This document shows positions 54,802-64,000 of a DNA stretch of 64,000 bases, one piece after another. Source of the stretch: Saccopteryx bilineata (taxonomy: Eukaryota; Chordata; Mammalia; Chiroptera; Emballonuridae); contig NC_089492.1 of NCBI RefSeq assembly GCF_036850765.1, forward strand, positions 202,274,276-202,338,275, read 5' to 3'. The notes beneath the pieces are model-generated. The model was not told the origin of the DNA. It did no database searches and saw nothing but the letters and a program-made list of their open reading frames with translations. Positions within the stretch are counted from its first letter, which is position 1. The number at the start of each line of letters is the position of its first letter. The translations under genes were made by a program, and so were the position numbers.

Positions 54802-55089
54802 TGTAAGGTATTTTTCACTGAGGAAGAAAGAAGGGTGTAGCTACCAAGTGTGGACTAGCAAAAACTATTCGGAGCACATCCCAGGTGAAGATCACTGGTC
54901 TGCGAGACAGGGGCCAGGGAAGTTGCGCAGCCTCTCCCACCCGGGGTGTGTGTGTTAATTTATAGCATTGGTATGGTGGTGGTGGGTTGATATGATGTGG
55001 TGAAATTTCATTGGCTGACAGACAGTCGTTCTTTTTCAATGTGCTCCTGTTCCCCACATGACCTTCCTCCATTGCCAACTGACCTCACA
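54802..55089 (-). repeat. ERV 5' LTR
   Basis: 288 bp, TGTAAGG..CCTCACA on the plus strand, collinear with the 3' LTR. It lacks the segment of about 57 bp present there (the junction is at GTGCTCCTGTTCCCC, about 55040-55055). The TATA-like TATAAATTAA is kept (about 54955-54964), but the AATAAA of the partner LTR has mutated (ACTATTCGG). Confidence 0.92.
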
Positions 55090-55114
55090 GCCATTTTGTC
55101 CCGAAACACATTCT

Positions 55115-55290
55115 CCGTAGGAATGAAGCCTGGACTGGAAATCAGAAGAGGCGGATTCATGAGATTGCTTATTTGCTTCCTGTGCAGCCTTGAGGGGTAG
55201 GGAGGCTCAGCTTTTCCCATCTGCACAGCTGGGATAATACTGACATCATAGTATTACTTATAGGAACAAATGTTACTATAAATGAAAATA
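55115..55290 (+). repeat. MIR SINE fragment
   Basis: GGAATGAAGCCTGGACTGGAAATCAG.. TGTGCAGCCTTGAGGGG.. CAGCTTTTCCCATCTGCACAGCTGGGATAATACTGAC follows the sense MIR order (TTCTAGTCCCGGCTC.. TGTGTGACCTTGGG.. CAGTTTCCCCATCTGTAAAATGGGGATAATA). It flanks the provirus. Confidence 0.65.
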
Positions 55291-55299
55291 TTTAATTCT

Positions 55300-56930
55300 T
55301 AGCTTTTTCAGTTCTGGGCATGGTATATGCTCAAAATACTGAAACTAATTTTGTTTAAAGTATTTATTGATACAAAGTAACCATGAATGGTTACATACAA
55401 AGCACCATGAATGGGTCTTTAAATTATAGATGAGGCTGTTTACTAAAGTAACAGAAAAGAGAAGTGGTGCACATAAATATTAATAATATAAGGGAAATAT
55501 GTTACACCTATGAAAAATGTTATATAAGATACTCAAAATGATAAGGGATTTCTGAAGAAAAAGTTATATCCAGCTGAGTGAAGGATAAACGCAGAATTGT
55601 GAGAAATGAGGTCAAGTGTGGTATGATGGCCCCAACTCAGATATGATCTCAAATATTCAATTTTAAAACACATTGACTTTATAGGAAGGTAGTGGCAACT
55701 TTGGAAGGTGTTTGCACAGAAAAATCACATGTTTGCATTTGTGCTTCAAGAAGCCTAATTCAGAAGTAAGTACATAAAAGAGGAAAGATGCTGTAGGTAG
55801 AAATACTGGTTAGATCATGCTGGATGTAGCTCATGTCAGGATTTGTGAGGACCTTGACCTGGGCCATGGGGTGTGTAGAGGAGGAGACAGATGAAGGAGT
55901 TTTGAGGAGGGAGAAGCTATTGCACTTCATCACTGGATGTAGGAGTAATGATGTGTCTTGTGGTAGATTTTTTCAACTGCTTTAAAAATTGCAAGAGATT
56001 TATACAAATTTAATAATGCAAATAAATTCTCGTATTATAGTGACTCTTCTGAACTGATGAGTGTTTAGGTACAAAATATTTGTAAAAGCTGACTTTTAAC
56101 AGTTGCAAAGAATTAGAGATAACCAGTTGGTTATACAGGTTTAATGTCAGGAGAAAGATCTGACTAAAAATAGATATTTGATGATCTTTAACAAAATGAT
56201 ATTGATAATAAATAACATTGGGTTGGATAAATTTGACCAGAGAGAGTTTGAATTACAAAGAGAAGAGGGCAGGGATGGAACTGTTGTGGACCATTAATGG
56301 CAAAAAGCCATTATAGATTCGAGGCTTGGCAGGGTTCTCCCCCCTCCATCTCCTTATTTGGCTATGATGCTGAGTATTTGCACCCACTCCACTTCCTTCC
56401 TTGGGTTGCAGGAAGCAATATACATGCCCTTCCTCTGACTCTTTGTTTGTTTCAGATGTTTGTAAATTTCACTAATGTATCCTGTTTTTGCCTTGGGAGA
56501 GTTCCTGTCTTAGCCTTTGATGTGCAACTTTGTATCAGGGTCCTTGATTTGCATAGGTCTATATAATAAAGCGAACTGGGGCTGTGAGGCACTCAGATGC
56601 TGCCAGGCAGTTTGAGGAGTCCTCCTGGTCCCATCGGTTTTGTTTTGACAAAGTGTGTTTCCTCAATTCCCACTGTTATTAGGAGCTGCGCTGGTCTGCA
56701 GCATGGAACCATGGAGGAACTATCAACATTTAAGCATGGGCAGAAGAGGAGTCCTGAGACTGGTCACAGAAGATGGAGTTCAGATAACATATTTCTGAAC
56801 TGTGATGGAGTTTCCAGTGATAGTTCTTTTTTGCTTTTTGTTCCAAACCATAAAAGATCATATATCCAAAACATCTGGATATATTTTAGATTACCAATAT
56901 TTCAGAGGCTTAATTTTTCTTATTTTTTAA
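55300..56930. other. No gene recognised
   Basis: AT-rich unassigned DNA. Plus-strand frames at 56297-56566 and 56597-56953 have no recognisable domain. Confidence 0.45.
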
Positions 56931-56933
56931 AAG

Positions 56934-57121
56934 ATTTTATTTATTTATTTTAGAGAGACAAGAGAGAGAGAGAGAGAGAGAGAAGAGTGGGGGAGTGGGA
57001 AACATTAACTCTTAGTAGTTGCTTCTTGTATGTGCCTTGACCGGGCAAGCCCAGGGTTTAGAACCAGAAACCTCAACATTCTAGGTTGATGCTTTATTCA
57101 CTGCGCCACCACAGATTAGGC
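56934..57121 (-). mobile_element. Older short tRNA-derived SINE (family-B relative)
   Basis: Head at right (TTCACTGCGCCACCACAGATTAGG), CTTCTTGTATGTGCCTTGACCGGG, and a GA microsatellite in the tail region (56954-56982). Target-like repeats TTTTCTTATTTTTTAAAAG and TTTTCTTATTTTAAAAG lie at about 56915-56933 and 57125-57141. Confidence 0.85.
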
Positions 57122-57163
57122 ATATTTTCTTATTTTAAAAGAGCATAATACTAGAAAAAGATT

Positions 57164-57486
57164 TTTTTTTCTTGTAGGAGAGAAAGAGAGAGTCAGAGAG
57201 AGGGACAGATAGGGACAGACAGACAGGAAGGGAGAGAGATGAGAAACATCAATTCTTCGTTGTGGTTCCTTAGTTGTTCATTGATTGATTTTTCATATGT
57301 GCATTGACTGGGGGGCTACAGTGGACCAAGTGACTCCTTGCTTGAGCCAGCGACCTTGGACTCAAGCTGGTGAGCCTTGCTCAAACAAGATGAGCTCGTG
57401 CTCAAGCTGGTGACCTCGGGTTCTTGAACCTGGGTCCTCTACATCCCAGTCTGATGCTCTATCCACTGTGCCAATGCCTGGTCAGG
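57164..57486 (-). mobile_element. tRNA-derived SINE, family B
   Basis: Complete reverse copy. T-rich tail, GAAAGAGAGAGTCAGAGAGAGGG, GAGACAGATAGG-type block, body, and head CCACTGTGCCAATGCCTGGTCAGG. The target repeat CTAGAAAAAGATT (57151-57163) / CTAGAAAAATATT (57487-57499) differs at one position. Confidence 0.93.
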
Positions 57487-57639
57487 CTAGAAAAATATTC
57501 TTTAGTGTGTCAGATATTGTATAGAATATATTTTGTAAGAAATATCCAATTTTAAAATATGCACTTGTTTTAAAAATCCATTTGTATAAATTTGTTATGA
57601 AATTAATAGAGCAAGTGAGCATTATGATATCTCTTGTAA

Positions 57640-58190
57640 TCTTGCATAGATCAGAAGATATGGATTTTCTTAATTAATATTTGCAAGGTATATTTTTCCA
57701 TTCTTTTACTTTCCATCTACTCGTGTCTTTATATTTAAAATGTGTCTCTTATAAACAGTATATAGTTGGGTCTTGTTTCTTTATTCAATCTGATTATCTG
57801 TCTTTTAATTAAAGTTTTTTGTTTACTTACATTTAAAAAATTACTGGTGTGGTTTAAATCTAACGTATTATTTTTTGTTTATTCCATCTAACATTTAGTT
57901 TTTTTCCTACCTTCTTTAGATTCATGGGCTATTTTAAAAATTATTCCATTTTATCTTTCTACTGGCTTTTTAGTTGTGCCTCATGATTTTTTAGTGATTA
58001 CTGTAGGTTTGACAATGTATGTCTGTAACTTATTTTAGTTTGCCTTCAAATAATATTTTACCAGTTTATGAATAATGAAGAATTTACTACAGTATAATTT
58101 TATTTACCTTCACTTGTACCTTTGCATTCCTTTTAAATATTTGCTTCTACATGTTACAAACATCATGAAACATTACTATTCATTTTGGTT
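57640..58190 (-). repeat. Ancient L1, ORF1-ORF2 junction region (first segment)
   Basis: GTGTCTTTATATTTAAAATGTGTC.. TAAACAGTATATAGTTGGGTC.. CAATCTGATTATCTGTCTTTTAATT follows the antisense start of ORF2 and its upstream linker in old L1s (from memory). The sequence continues on the other side of the SINE. Confidence 0.7.
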
Positions 58191-58203
58191 TAAAATAGTC
58201 TTT

Positions 58204-58608
58204 TTTTTTTCTTCTTTTCAAAGTGAGAAGAGAAGAGATAGAGAAACAGACTCCTGCATATGCCCTGACTGGGATCCACCCAGCAACCCCCATCTGGGGC
58301 CGATGGTCTGATCATCTGGGGCCATGTTTGCAACTGAGCTATTTTTAGCACCTGAGAGGAGGCTCCATGGAACCATCCTCAGTGCCTGAAGCCAATCTGT
58401 TCAAATCAATCAAGATATGGCTGCAGGAGGAAAAGAGAGAGGGAGAGATTGAAAGTGAGAGACAGAGAGAAAGGGGGGGAAAGAGAGAGAAAGGGAAAGG
58501 GGTGGAAAATCAAATGGTTGCTTCTTCTGTGTGTTCTGACTGGAAATCGAACCTGAGTCATCCACCCACTGGGCTGATGCTCTACCACTGAACTAGTTGA
58601 CCAGGGCC
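58204..58608 (-). mobile_element. tRNA-Ala-derived SINE, family A, diverged
   Basis: Left tail, GATCCACCCAGCAACCCC, a GA-rich insert (58435-58500), antisense box B GAAATCGAACCTGAG, and head CTGAACTAGTTGACCAGGGC. The target repeat TAAAATAGTCTTT occurs at 58191-58203 and 58609-58621. It is clearly older than the neighbouring family-A copies. Confidence 0.9.
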
Positions 58609-58995
58609 TAAAATAGTCTTTAAGATGAAAAAATTTCAAGCCTTTAAAATCACTCACACATTATATTTCAATATTTTTCATTATTTTGTATAGATCCAGA
58701 CATTCATTTTGTATGACTTCCCTTCTTCAGTCAGAAGAACTTTTTCTCCAAGATTTTGGTAGTGTGAGTATGCTAGCAAAATTCTCTTGGCCTTTGTCTG
58801 TCTGAAAAATGTTTTTATTTTACCTTCAATTTTAGAAGATATTTTCTTAGGATATAGAATTTCACATTAACATTTTTTTCTTTTAGTACTATAAAGATAT
58901 TCTTTCATTGTTTTCTGGCTTACATTGTTTCTGAGAGAAGCCAATTATGATTTTTATTGTTCTCTGAATTGAGATTAAATGTGTGTAATTTCTTT
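58609..58995 (-). repeat. Ancient L1, ORF1 C-terminal region
   Basis: GTAGATCCAGACATTCATTTTG-like, TTCAGTCAGAAGAACTTTTTC, CTTTGTCTGTCTGAAAAATG.. TTTTAGAAGATATTTTCTTAGG.. TTCTTTCATTGTTTTCTGGCTTAC is the antisense ORF1 segment of an old L1. No frame survives. Confidence 0.7.
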
Positions 58996-59381
58996 CTTTT
59001 TTTTTTTGTATTTTTCTGAAGCTGGAAACGGGGAGAGACAGACAGACTCCCGCATGCGCCCGACTGGGATCCACCCGGCACGCCCACCAGGGGTGACGCT
59101 CTGCCCACCAGGGGGCGATGCTCTGCCCCTCTGGGGCGTCACTCTGCTGCAACCAGAGCCACTCTAGCACCTGGGGCAGAGGCCAAGGAGCCATCCTCAG
59201 TGCCCGGGCCATCTTTGCTCCAATGGAGCCTTGGCTGTGGGAGGGGAAGAGAGAGACAGAGAGGAAGGAGGGGGAGTGGAGAAGCAAATGAGCACTTCTC
59301 CTATGTGCCCTGGCCGGGAATCGAACCCGGGTGTCCCGCATGCCAGGCCGACGCTCTACCGCTGAGCCAACCGGCCAGGGC
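58996..59381 (-). mobile_element. tRNA-Ala-derived SINE, family A (two-unit form)
   Basis: Full-length, little diverged. AAGCTGGAAACGGGGAGAGA, two CACCAGGGG-type units, CCATCTTTGCTCCAATGGAGCC, and head CTGAGCCAACCGGCCAGGGC. Target repeats GTGTAATTTCTT at 58983-58994 and 59382-59393. Confidence 0.96.
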
Positions 59382-59878
59382 GTGTAATTTCTTGATTGCA
59401 ATTTGTACTGCAACTAGGTGTTTTTTTTTGTTTTTTGTTTTTTGTTTTTTTTAATTTATACTGATTGGGGTTTACTGAACTATTTGAGTATATGAATTGA
59501 TGTTTTTTATTGGTTTTGGAAAACTTTTTGCCATTTTCTCTGTATTTCTTCTGGCCAGTTAATTCTTTTTCTCTTCTCCTTGACTTCAGACTTCTCATTA
59601 GATCTTTGTTTTACATATCTCTGATGCTCTGACCAGTTTTTACTTTTTTGTGCTTTACCTTCAATAATTTTTTTCTTTTGATTGACTTATCTGTCTTCTC
59701 TTGCATCTAATCTGCTAGTAAGCCCATGAAATGAATTGTTTTATCTACTATGTTTTTTAGTTCTAGAATTTTCAGTTGGTTATTTTTTATAGTTTTAATT
59801 TGTGGGCTGAAATTGTCCATCTTTCATATATTTTGTTTACTCTTTCTATTGATTTCTTTAACATATTTATAATTACTT
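59382..59878 (-). repeat. Ancient L1, ORF1 region (continued)
   Basis: ATTCTTTTTCTCTTCTCC.. TTAGATCTTTGTTTTACATATC.. TGATGCTCTGACCAGTTTTTAC.. TCTTGCATCTAATCTGCTAGTAAGCCC.. TTTTAGTTCTAGAATTTTCAGTTGG parallels the antisense ORF1 N-terminal and coiled-coil coding region of old L1. Confidence 0.7.
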
Positions 59879-59893
59879 AAAAATCCTAATTTG

Positions 59894-60283
59894 CGCCCTG
59901 GCCGGTTGGCTCAGCGGTAGAGCGTCGGCCTAGCGTGCGGAGGACCCGGGTTCGATTCCCAGCCAGGGCACACAGGAGAAGCGTCCATTTGCTTCTCCAC
60001 CCCTCCGCCGTGCTTTCCTCTCTGTCTCTCTCTTTCTCTCCAGCAGCCAAGGCTCCATTGGAGCAAAGATGGCCCGGGTGCTGGGGATGGCTCTGTGGCC
60101 TCTGCCCCAGGCGCTAGAGTGGCTCTGGTCGCAACATGGCGACGCCCAGGATGGGCAGAGCATCGCCCCCTGGTGGGCAGAGCGTCGCCCCATGGTGGGC
60201 GTGCCGGGTGGATCCCTGTCGGGCGCATGCGGGAGTCTGTCTGACTGTCTCTCCCTGTTTCCAGCTTCAGAAAAATGAAAAAA
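59894..60283 (+). mobile_element. tRNA-Ala-derived SINE, family A (two-unit form), best-preserved head
   Basis: The head (59895-59971) still folds as a tRNA. The acceptor arms GCCCTGG and CCAGGGC pair over 7 bp, the D arm is GGCTCAGCGGTAGAGC, and the T arm has GGGTTCGATTCCC. The anticodon loop CTAGCGT places AGC (Ala) at the anticodon. The body includes the GGCTCCATTGGAGCAAAG block and two ATCGCCCCCTGGTGGGC-type units. Target repeats AAAAATCCTAATTTG at 59879-59893 and 60284-60298 are identical. Confidence 0.97.
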
Positions 60284-60560
60284 AAAAATCCTAATTTGCT
60301 AGTTTTATCTCAATCATTTGTGAGTTTGAATTTCTTTCTCTTGATAATGGGTCACATTGTCCTCTTTATTGACATGATTTATAGTTTCATGTATACTTGT
60401 CATTTTGTATAAAATTTCTAGAAATTTAAAGATAATATTTACCCACAGGAAAAAACTGCACCCCCTTTTCAGTTGAGCTGCTAGTGTGAAGGACTGATAT
60501 CAGTGTAATCCGTTGTTGAGCTGGGTGTAGACTGAGTTGCATCTTTAGTTTCAGTTGAAC
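60284..60560 (-). repeat. Ancient L1, 5' continuation
   Basis: CTAGTTTTATCTCAATCATTTGTGAG.. GATAATGGGTCACATTGTCC matches the antisense upstream part of the same old L1 (TTTTCTCCTCATTATGGGTCG in the consensus I remember). Confidence 0.6.
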
Positions 60561-62497
60561 AGTGGTTTCAAACATTTAGTTGGTGAAATCAGGCCTTGCT
60601 CTCTTTCCAGCAAGGCTTTGGGTTTGATATTGGTGAAATTCTAGAGAGATCTTTCAACTTTCTTTCAACTTTTATTTCAACTGTTGGCTGTTTACATCTT
60701 TTGGAATTTATCTCTTTTTCTCTGCCATTTCCACCCCCTATTTTCCACACCATGAGCTTTCTTTCTGTGCTCTTTTACCCTGCTCTTAGCTTAGTTGCAC
60801 TTTTGTGCACTTAAAGAAGATCCCATGGTGAAGAATTTCTGGGCAGTGTGGACTTGCTCTTGAGTCTCTGTCATGCCAGCCTATATACTGGCTGTTCATT
60901 ATGGGAAGGTTTGTTCCTCTGCCTGCTGTGCCCTTGGGGATGAAAACAGCTGTATGTTTCCTTTGACTTGGAAAGGGCTCATTCCTCTCTGGATTTAGTT
61001 CATCAAGATTTAATGCATTTTTAAAAATTATTACATCTAGCTAATTTCTCAGTTTTTATTGTTATGTTGGAAATAATAGTCTCCTACAACCTTTTACCTC
61101 CAGAAATGGAACTGTCTCTTAGTTTATTTTGAAATGGAAAGAGAAACACTGAAATATTTAGTGATGAAAGTATAATCATAATGGTACAGCACAAGTGCAT
61201 TTTATTTGTCAAATTTTGTACCAATTTATCAGTATTTATTTCCTTAGATATGAAAAAGTGCAGATAATGAGAATACAACAATGTAATTTTTGTGTCTCAG
61301 GAGATCTATGTTAATCAGCAGATTAGGGTATGTCAGAACTCATAATTATTAAGATTTGATGTAACAACATTGGTAGAAATCCAAGGAGAGGGTTAGTCAA
61401 CTTTCCTTTTGAAAAGTTTGATTATTGTCCTCAACCTCTTGCTATATTGCCTTTCCATTTTTAAGTTTCTCTTTTAGTTCATGCATCTGAAGTATTTTCA
61501 TGATAAATAGTTTTATTCCTTGAAGTCTAGGAGTTCTCTGATAGAGGCACGTTCCAATGGTCAGTTGTGATACATAGCATCCACACAGGAGACATGCTCA
61601 GCTTGGTGGATCATACCATTACCATTACATCAGGCATTTTAGCTAGTTGTTTGTCCATATAAAAAAACAGTAATGTAAAAACACATGGATAGTTACTTTA
61701 GGAAGCTCTTTAAGGTAATCTATAGTTTGTTTGCATCTGTTATATTGCCTCTAGGGTAAGTTATTTTCTTACTCTGTTGTCTTTTAAAATTTTTTATCCC
61801 TTCTCATTTATCAGAGAGTGGTGCAAATTGATTAAATAATTAATTTATAAAGGATTTGGTCCTCCTCTTTGATGCTGTGTGCTGTCTTTTCAAAATAGTA
61901 ACAAAATTTCCTCAGGATTATTATTTTGAGAACTCACTTTTCTTAATAGGGAATAGTGTCAAAGTATCTTCATGTAGGTTGGCCTATATTTTGCAAATAA
62001 ATAACTTTAGTGCTTAACTTTTTCCTTAAGGTTTAAGTTTGTCTTATGGACAGTCACAGAATTCTGAAATAGTCTTTAAAAGTGAGTTTTATGTATGAGT
62101 TACATTTGAGTTTTTAAATAGGATAGTGAGTTTTTATAAGAGCTCAGTAGTTACTAGAGTTTTGAAGTGGTGCTTTTTTAGCATTATCATTTTCCCAGGG
62201 TCCTTAGACTGAGCTTGGTTTCCTAGGCTTGGAGTTTCTAGAGATGGAGAGTGCTGAGGTTTGAGGCAGGTGGATCCTCTGAAGCATCAGCCTAACAGCC
62301 CCAGGGTCATATTGCCACTTCATTAATTAGTCCATGGAGCATCCCCTCTGGGCTAGTTTAGTAGGATTGTCATTTTTATTCATCAAGAAAATGAGGTAGG
62401 TAAGGCACTGAATTGGCAATTAGTCCTGGAACTTAGAATTTTAGACCTTTAGTCAGTTGCTTAGTTTATAGATTTTGATCTTATTATTCCAAATATA
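60561..62497. other. No gene recognised
   Basis: About 1.9 kb AT-rich. The first few hundred bases may still be L1 5'UTR. No coding frame of note. Confidence 0.4.
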
Positions 62498-62499
62498 TA

Positions 62500-63095
62500 C
62501 AGTGTGTCCGTAAAGTCATGGTGCACTTTTGACTGGTTACAGGAAAGCAACAAAAGGTGATAGAAATGTGAAATCTGCCCCCCCCAAAAGGAAAACTCTA
62601 CCAGTTTCATACCTATTCAGTGCAGTTTGATGTGGGCTCACGCACAGATTTTTTAGGGCTCCTTAGGTAGCTATCCCATATAGCCTCAACAGACTCATCA
62701 CTGACTGATGGCCTACCAGAACGGGGTTTCTCCACCAAACTGCCGGTTTCCTTCAACTGCTTATCCCACTGAGTAATGTTATTCCGATGTGGTGGCGCTT
62801 CGTTATAAATGCACCAATATTCACGTTGCAGTCTGGTCACGGATTCTAATTTAGCGAGCCACAGAACACACTGAACTTTCCTCTGTACTGTCCACATCTT
62901 GACTGGCATGGTGTGGGCTGCTCCGCTGTATACACGGTGTTACATCATCATCTGTTCATACGCACATGCTGCCACATCATCCTACAGAAACTGTGAGGGT
63001 TTTCCTTTTATTTGGTGCAGATTTCACATTTCTGTCGTCTTTTGTTGCTTTCCTGTGACCGGTCAAAAGTGCACCATGACTTTACAGATACACTG
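62500..63095 (-). mobile_element. mariner transposon with long terminal inverted repeats, internally deleted
   Basis: The left end CAGTGTGTCCGTAAAGTCAT and the reverse complement of the right end CAGTGTATCTGTAAAGTCAT continue to match for about 80 bp. TA target dinucleotides lie at 62498-62499 and 63096-63097. Full mariners are about 1.3 kb. Here 596 bp remain, because most of the transposase after its N-terminal domain is missing. Confidence 0.93.
62613..62909 (-). pseudogene. mariner transposase, N-terminal DNA-binding part only
   Basis: 98 codons from ATG 62909. It starts MPVKMWTVQRKVQCV and contains the paired helix-turn-helix typical of mariner transposases (QWDKQLKETGSLVEKPRSGRP, with the GRP hinge motif between the two helical units). 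It ends soon after ..SVREP. The DD34D catalytic domain is absent. Such a fragment could still bind mariner ends if expressed, but nothing indicates that it is. Confidence 0.88.
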
Positions 63096-63099
63096 TATA

Positions 63100-63340
63100 T
63101 TCACAGCAACACTTCTAGTTTCATTGACTTTGGTATAATGAATACATTCATATTTTTTAGTCAGGCAGGCTTTAACTTGAATTTTACCCAGCTGCTGTGC
63201 TGTCCTGCTGTGCCATGTGGAATTTGTGAACTTAGGTAAATTATGTACTTAGACTTGTCAGTTTCACAGGAAGCATTGATATTTTTGTTTTTGTTTTTGG
63301 AATGGACATTTGTGACATAAACACAGGCTAAATAAGCTAC
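63100..63340. other. No gene recognised
   Basis: Short AT-rich stretch with no identifiable feature. Confidence 0.5.
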
Positions 63341-63344
63341 CATA

Positions 63345-63480
63345 GACAGAGTGATATATTGGAAAGCCCGTGTGATTTGTTACCAAAGACTTGCACTGCA
63401 GTCCTGGCTCACTCATTCTAGTCATGTGAACATGGTTAAGTCATCCTTGCCACCTTTGACTTTGAAAATATTTCCAGAAA
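63345..63480 (+). repeat. MIR SINE fragment
   Basis: TATATTGGAAAGCCCGTGTGATTTG.. ACTTGCACTGCAGTCCTGGCTC.. CATTCTAGTCATGTGAACATGG.. TAAGTCATCCTTGCC follows the sense MIR order (TGGCTC..CACTTACTAGCTGTGTGACC..AAGTCACTTAACC). Confidence 0.6.
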
Positions 63481-63523
63481 TGTGTTAGCTGAATATTTAG
63501 ACAGTTTGTATCTGTCAGTCTTT

Positions 63524-63561
<38 letters not shown>
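63524..63561. repeat. (CTAT)n microsatellite
   Basis: About nine tandem CTAT/TATC units. A typical polymorphic tetranucleotide tract. Confidence 0.95.
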
Positions 63562-63562
<1 letters not shown>

Positions 63563-64000
63563 CATCATCTTACTCAAGGAATGACTTCTTTCTCTGGTTC
63601 ACCCAGCTAACCTACTTCTCAATACCCAAATAAACTGCATTTTCTAAGATAATGCTGGCCCAGAGCAGACTCAAGGCCAAAGTCTGCTATAAGCACGTCC
63701 TACTTTTGCTTGGTGGTGATTCTCTCATCAACTGACTAGACCAACTTAGGAATGTTAGCTCTGCTGGGTTTAAAACTGTATTGATATATTTCATTTGATT
63801 TTTGTGGTCACAGATTGCATAACGAACACTGGTCAGCCTGCTTACCATCGATAGCCATTCCTGGTACACAGGGATCTGAGTGGGAGTACCTCAGAGTTCA
63901 TCCTTCTGTGTCTGTACTGCTGTAACTAGGTGTGTTGGCTCTTAACATTGTTTTTTTATTTCAAATACTATTTATTTTCAAAAGACAATGGAAAGTATAT
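63562..64000. other. No gene recognised
   Basis: Unassigned DNA to the window end. The minus-strand 60-codon frame at 63687-63869 has no recognisable motif. Confidence 0.5.

Larger units (their letters stand above)
48737..55089 (-). mobile_element. Endogenous gammaretrovirus-like provirus (tRNA-Phe primed), defective
   Basis: On the minus strand the order is: 5' LTR (54802-55089), PBS matching tRNA-Phe, gag pieces, protease, RT, RNase H, integrase, a scrap of env TM, and 3' LTR (48737-49081). Flanks GCCAG (48732-48736) and GCCAT (55090-55094) match at 4 of 5 positions as a likely target duplication. Each coding domain is broken by stops and frameshifts. Most of capsid and nearly all of env are missing. 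The two LTRs differ at many positions (about 30 in 240 alignable bases by eye), so the insertion is old. A family-B SINE landed in gag afterwards. The pol features and PBS suggest a class I (gamma-like) ERV of the F group. The exact family needs a library comparison. Confidence 0.93.

Noticed and set aside
59895..59971. A tRNA-Ala gene
   Set aside because: The cloverleaf is good, but it is the head of a full SINE with target duplications and no proper 3' terminator after the head.

Overview
The window is mammalian chromosomal DNA, AT-rich and packed with interspersed repeats. I could not recognise any intact host protein-coding exon. Two abundant tRNA-derived SINE families point to a bat. Family A opens with an alanine-tRNA-like head and carries a long unrelated body. 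Family B opens 'CCTGACCAGGC..' with a 'GCGCAGTGGATAGAG' box. I remember this kind of element from horseshoe-bat relatives (Rhin-1-like), so Rhinolophidae/Hipposideridae is my best guess. This is an identification from memory, not a database match. The many DNA transposons (hAT, mariner, Tigger, small MITEs) also suit a bat.

Layout. 1-5.6 kb: a small mariner-type MITE, two family-B SINEs and mostly unassigned DNA. 5.65-12.49 kb: a full-length LINE-1 on the minus strand, flanked by a 10-bp target-site duplication. Its ORF2 is interrupted by one nonsense codon and its ORF1 by one frameshift. 12.5-34 kb: old L2/MIR/L1 fragments with scattered SINEs, two hAT elements with 8-bp duplications (one inside a SINE), a Tigger element with TA duplication, and a palindromic MITE. 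34.2-34.8 kb: a long polypyrimidine microsatellite. 35-48 kb: more SINEs, an ancient L1 on the minus strand (38.3-41.9 kb) broken by an LTR-like insertion and a SINE, an L2 copy, a probable solo LTR, and a minisatellite grown inside an old L1 3' region.

48.74-55.09 kb: a degraded gammaretrovirus-like endogenous retrovirus on the minus strand. It has two LTRs and a primer-binding site complementary to tRNA-Phe. Pieces of gag, protease, RT, RNase H and integrase remain. Most of capsid and nearly all of env are gone, and a later family-B SINE sits in gag. 55-64 kb: MIR fragments, an ancient L1 carrying three family-A SINEs, a mariner with about 80-bp terminal inverted repeats and an N-terminal transposase fragment, and a CTAT microsatellite.

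Nothing here works together as a pathway. The window is a record of successive insertions in what is probably an intergenic or intronic region. The most recent-looking item is the LINE-1. The most informative ones are the tRNA-Phe-primed retrovirus and the nested DNA transposons.
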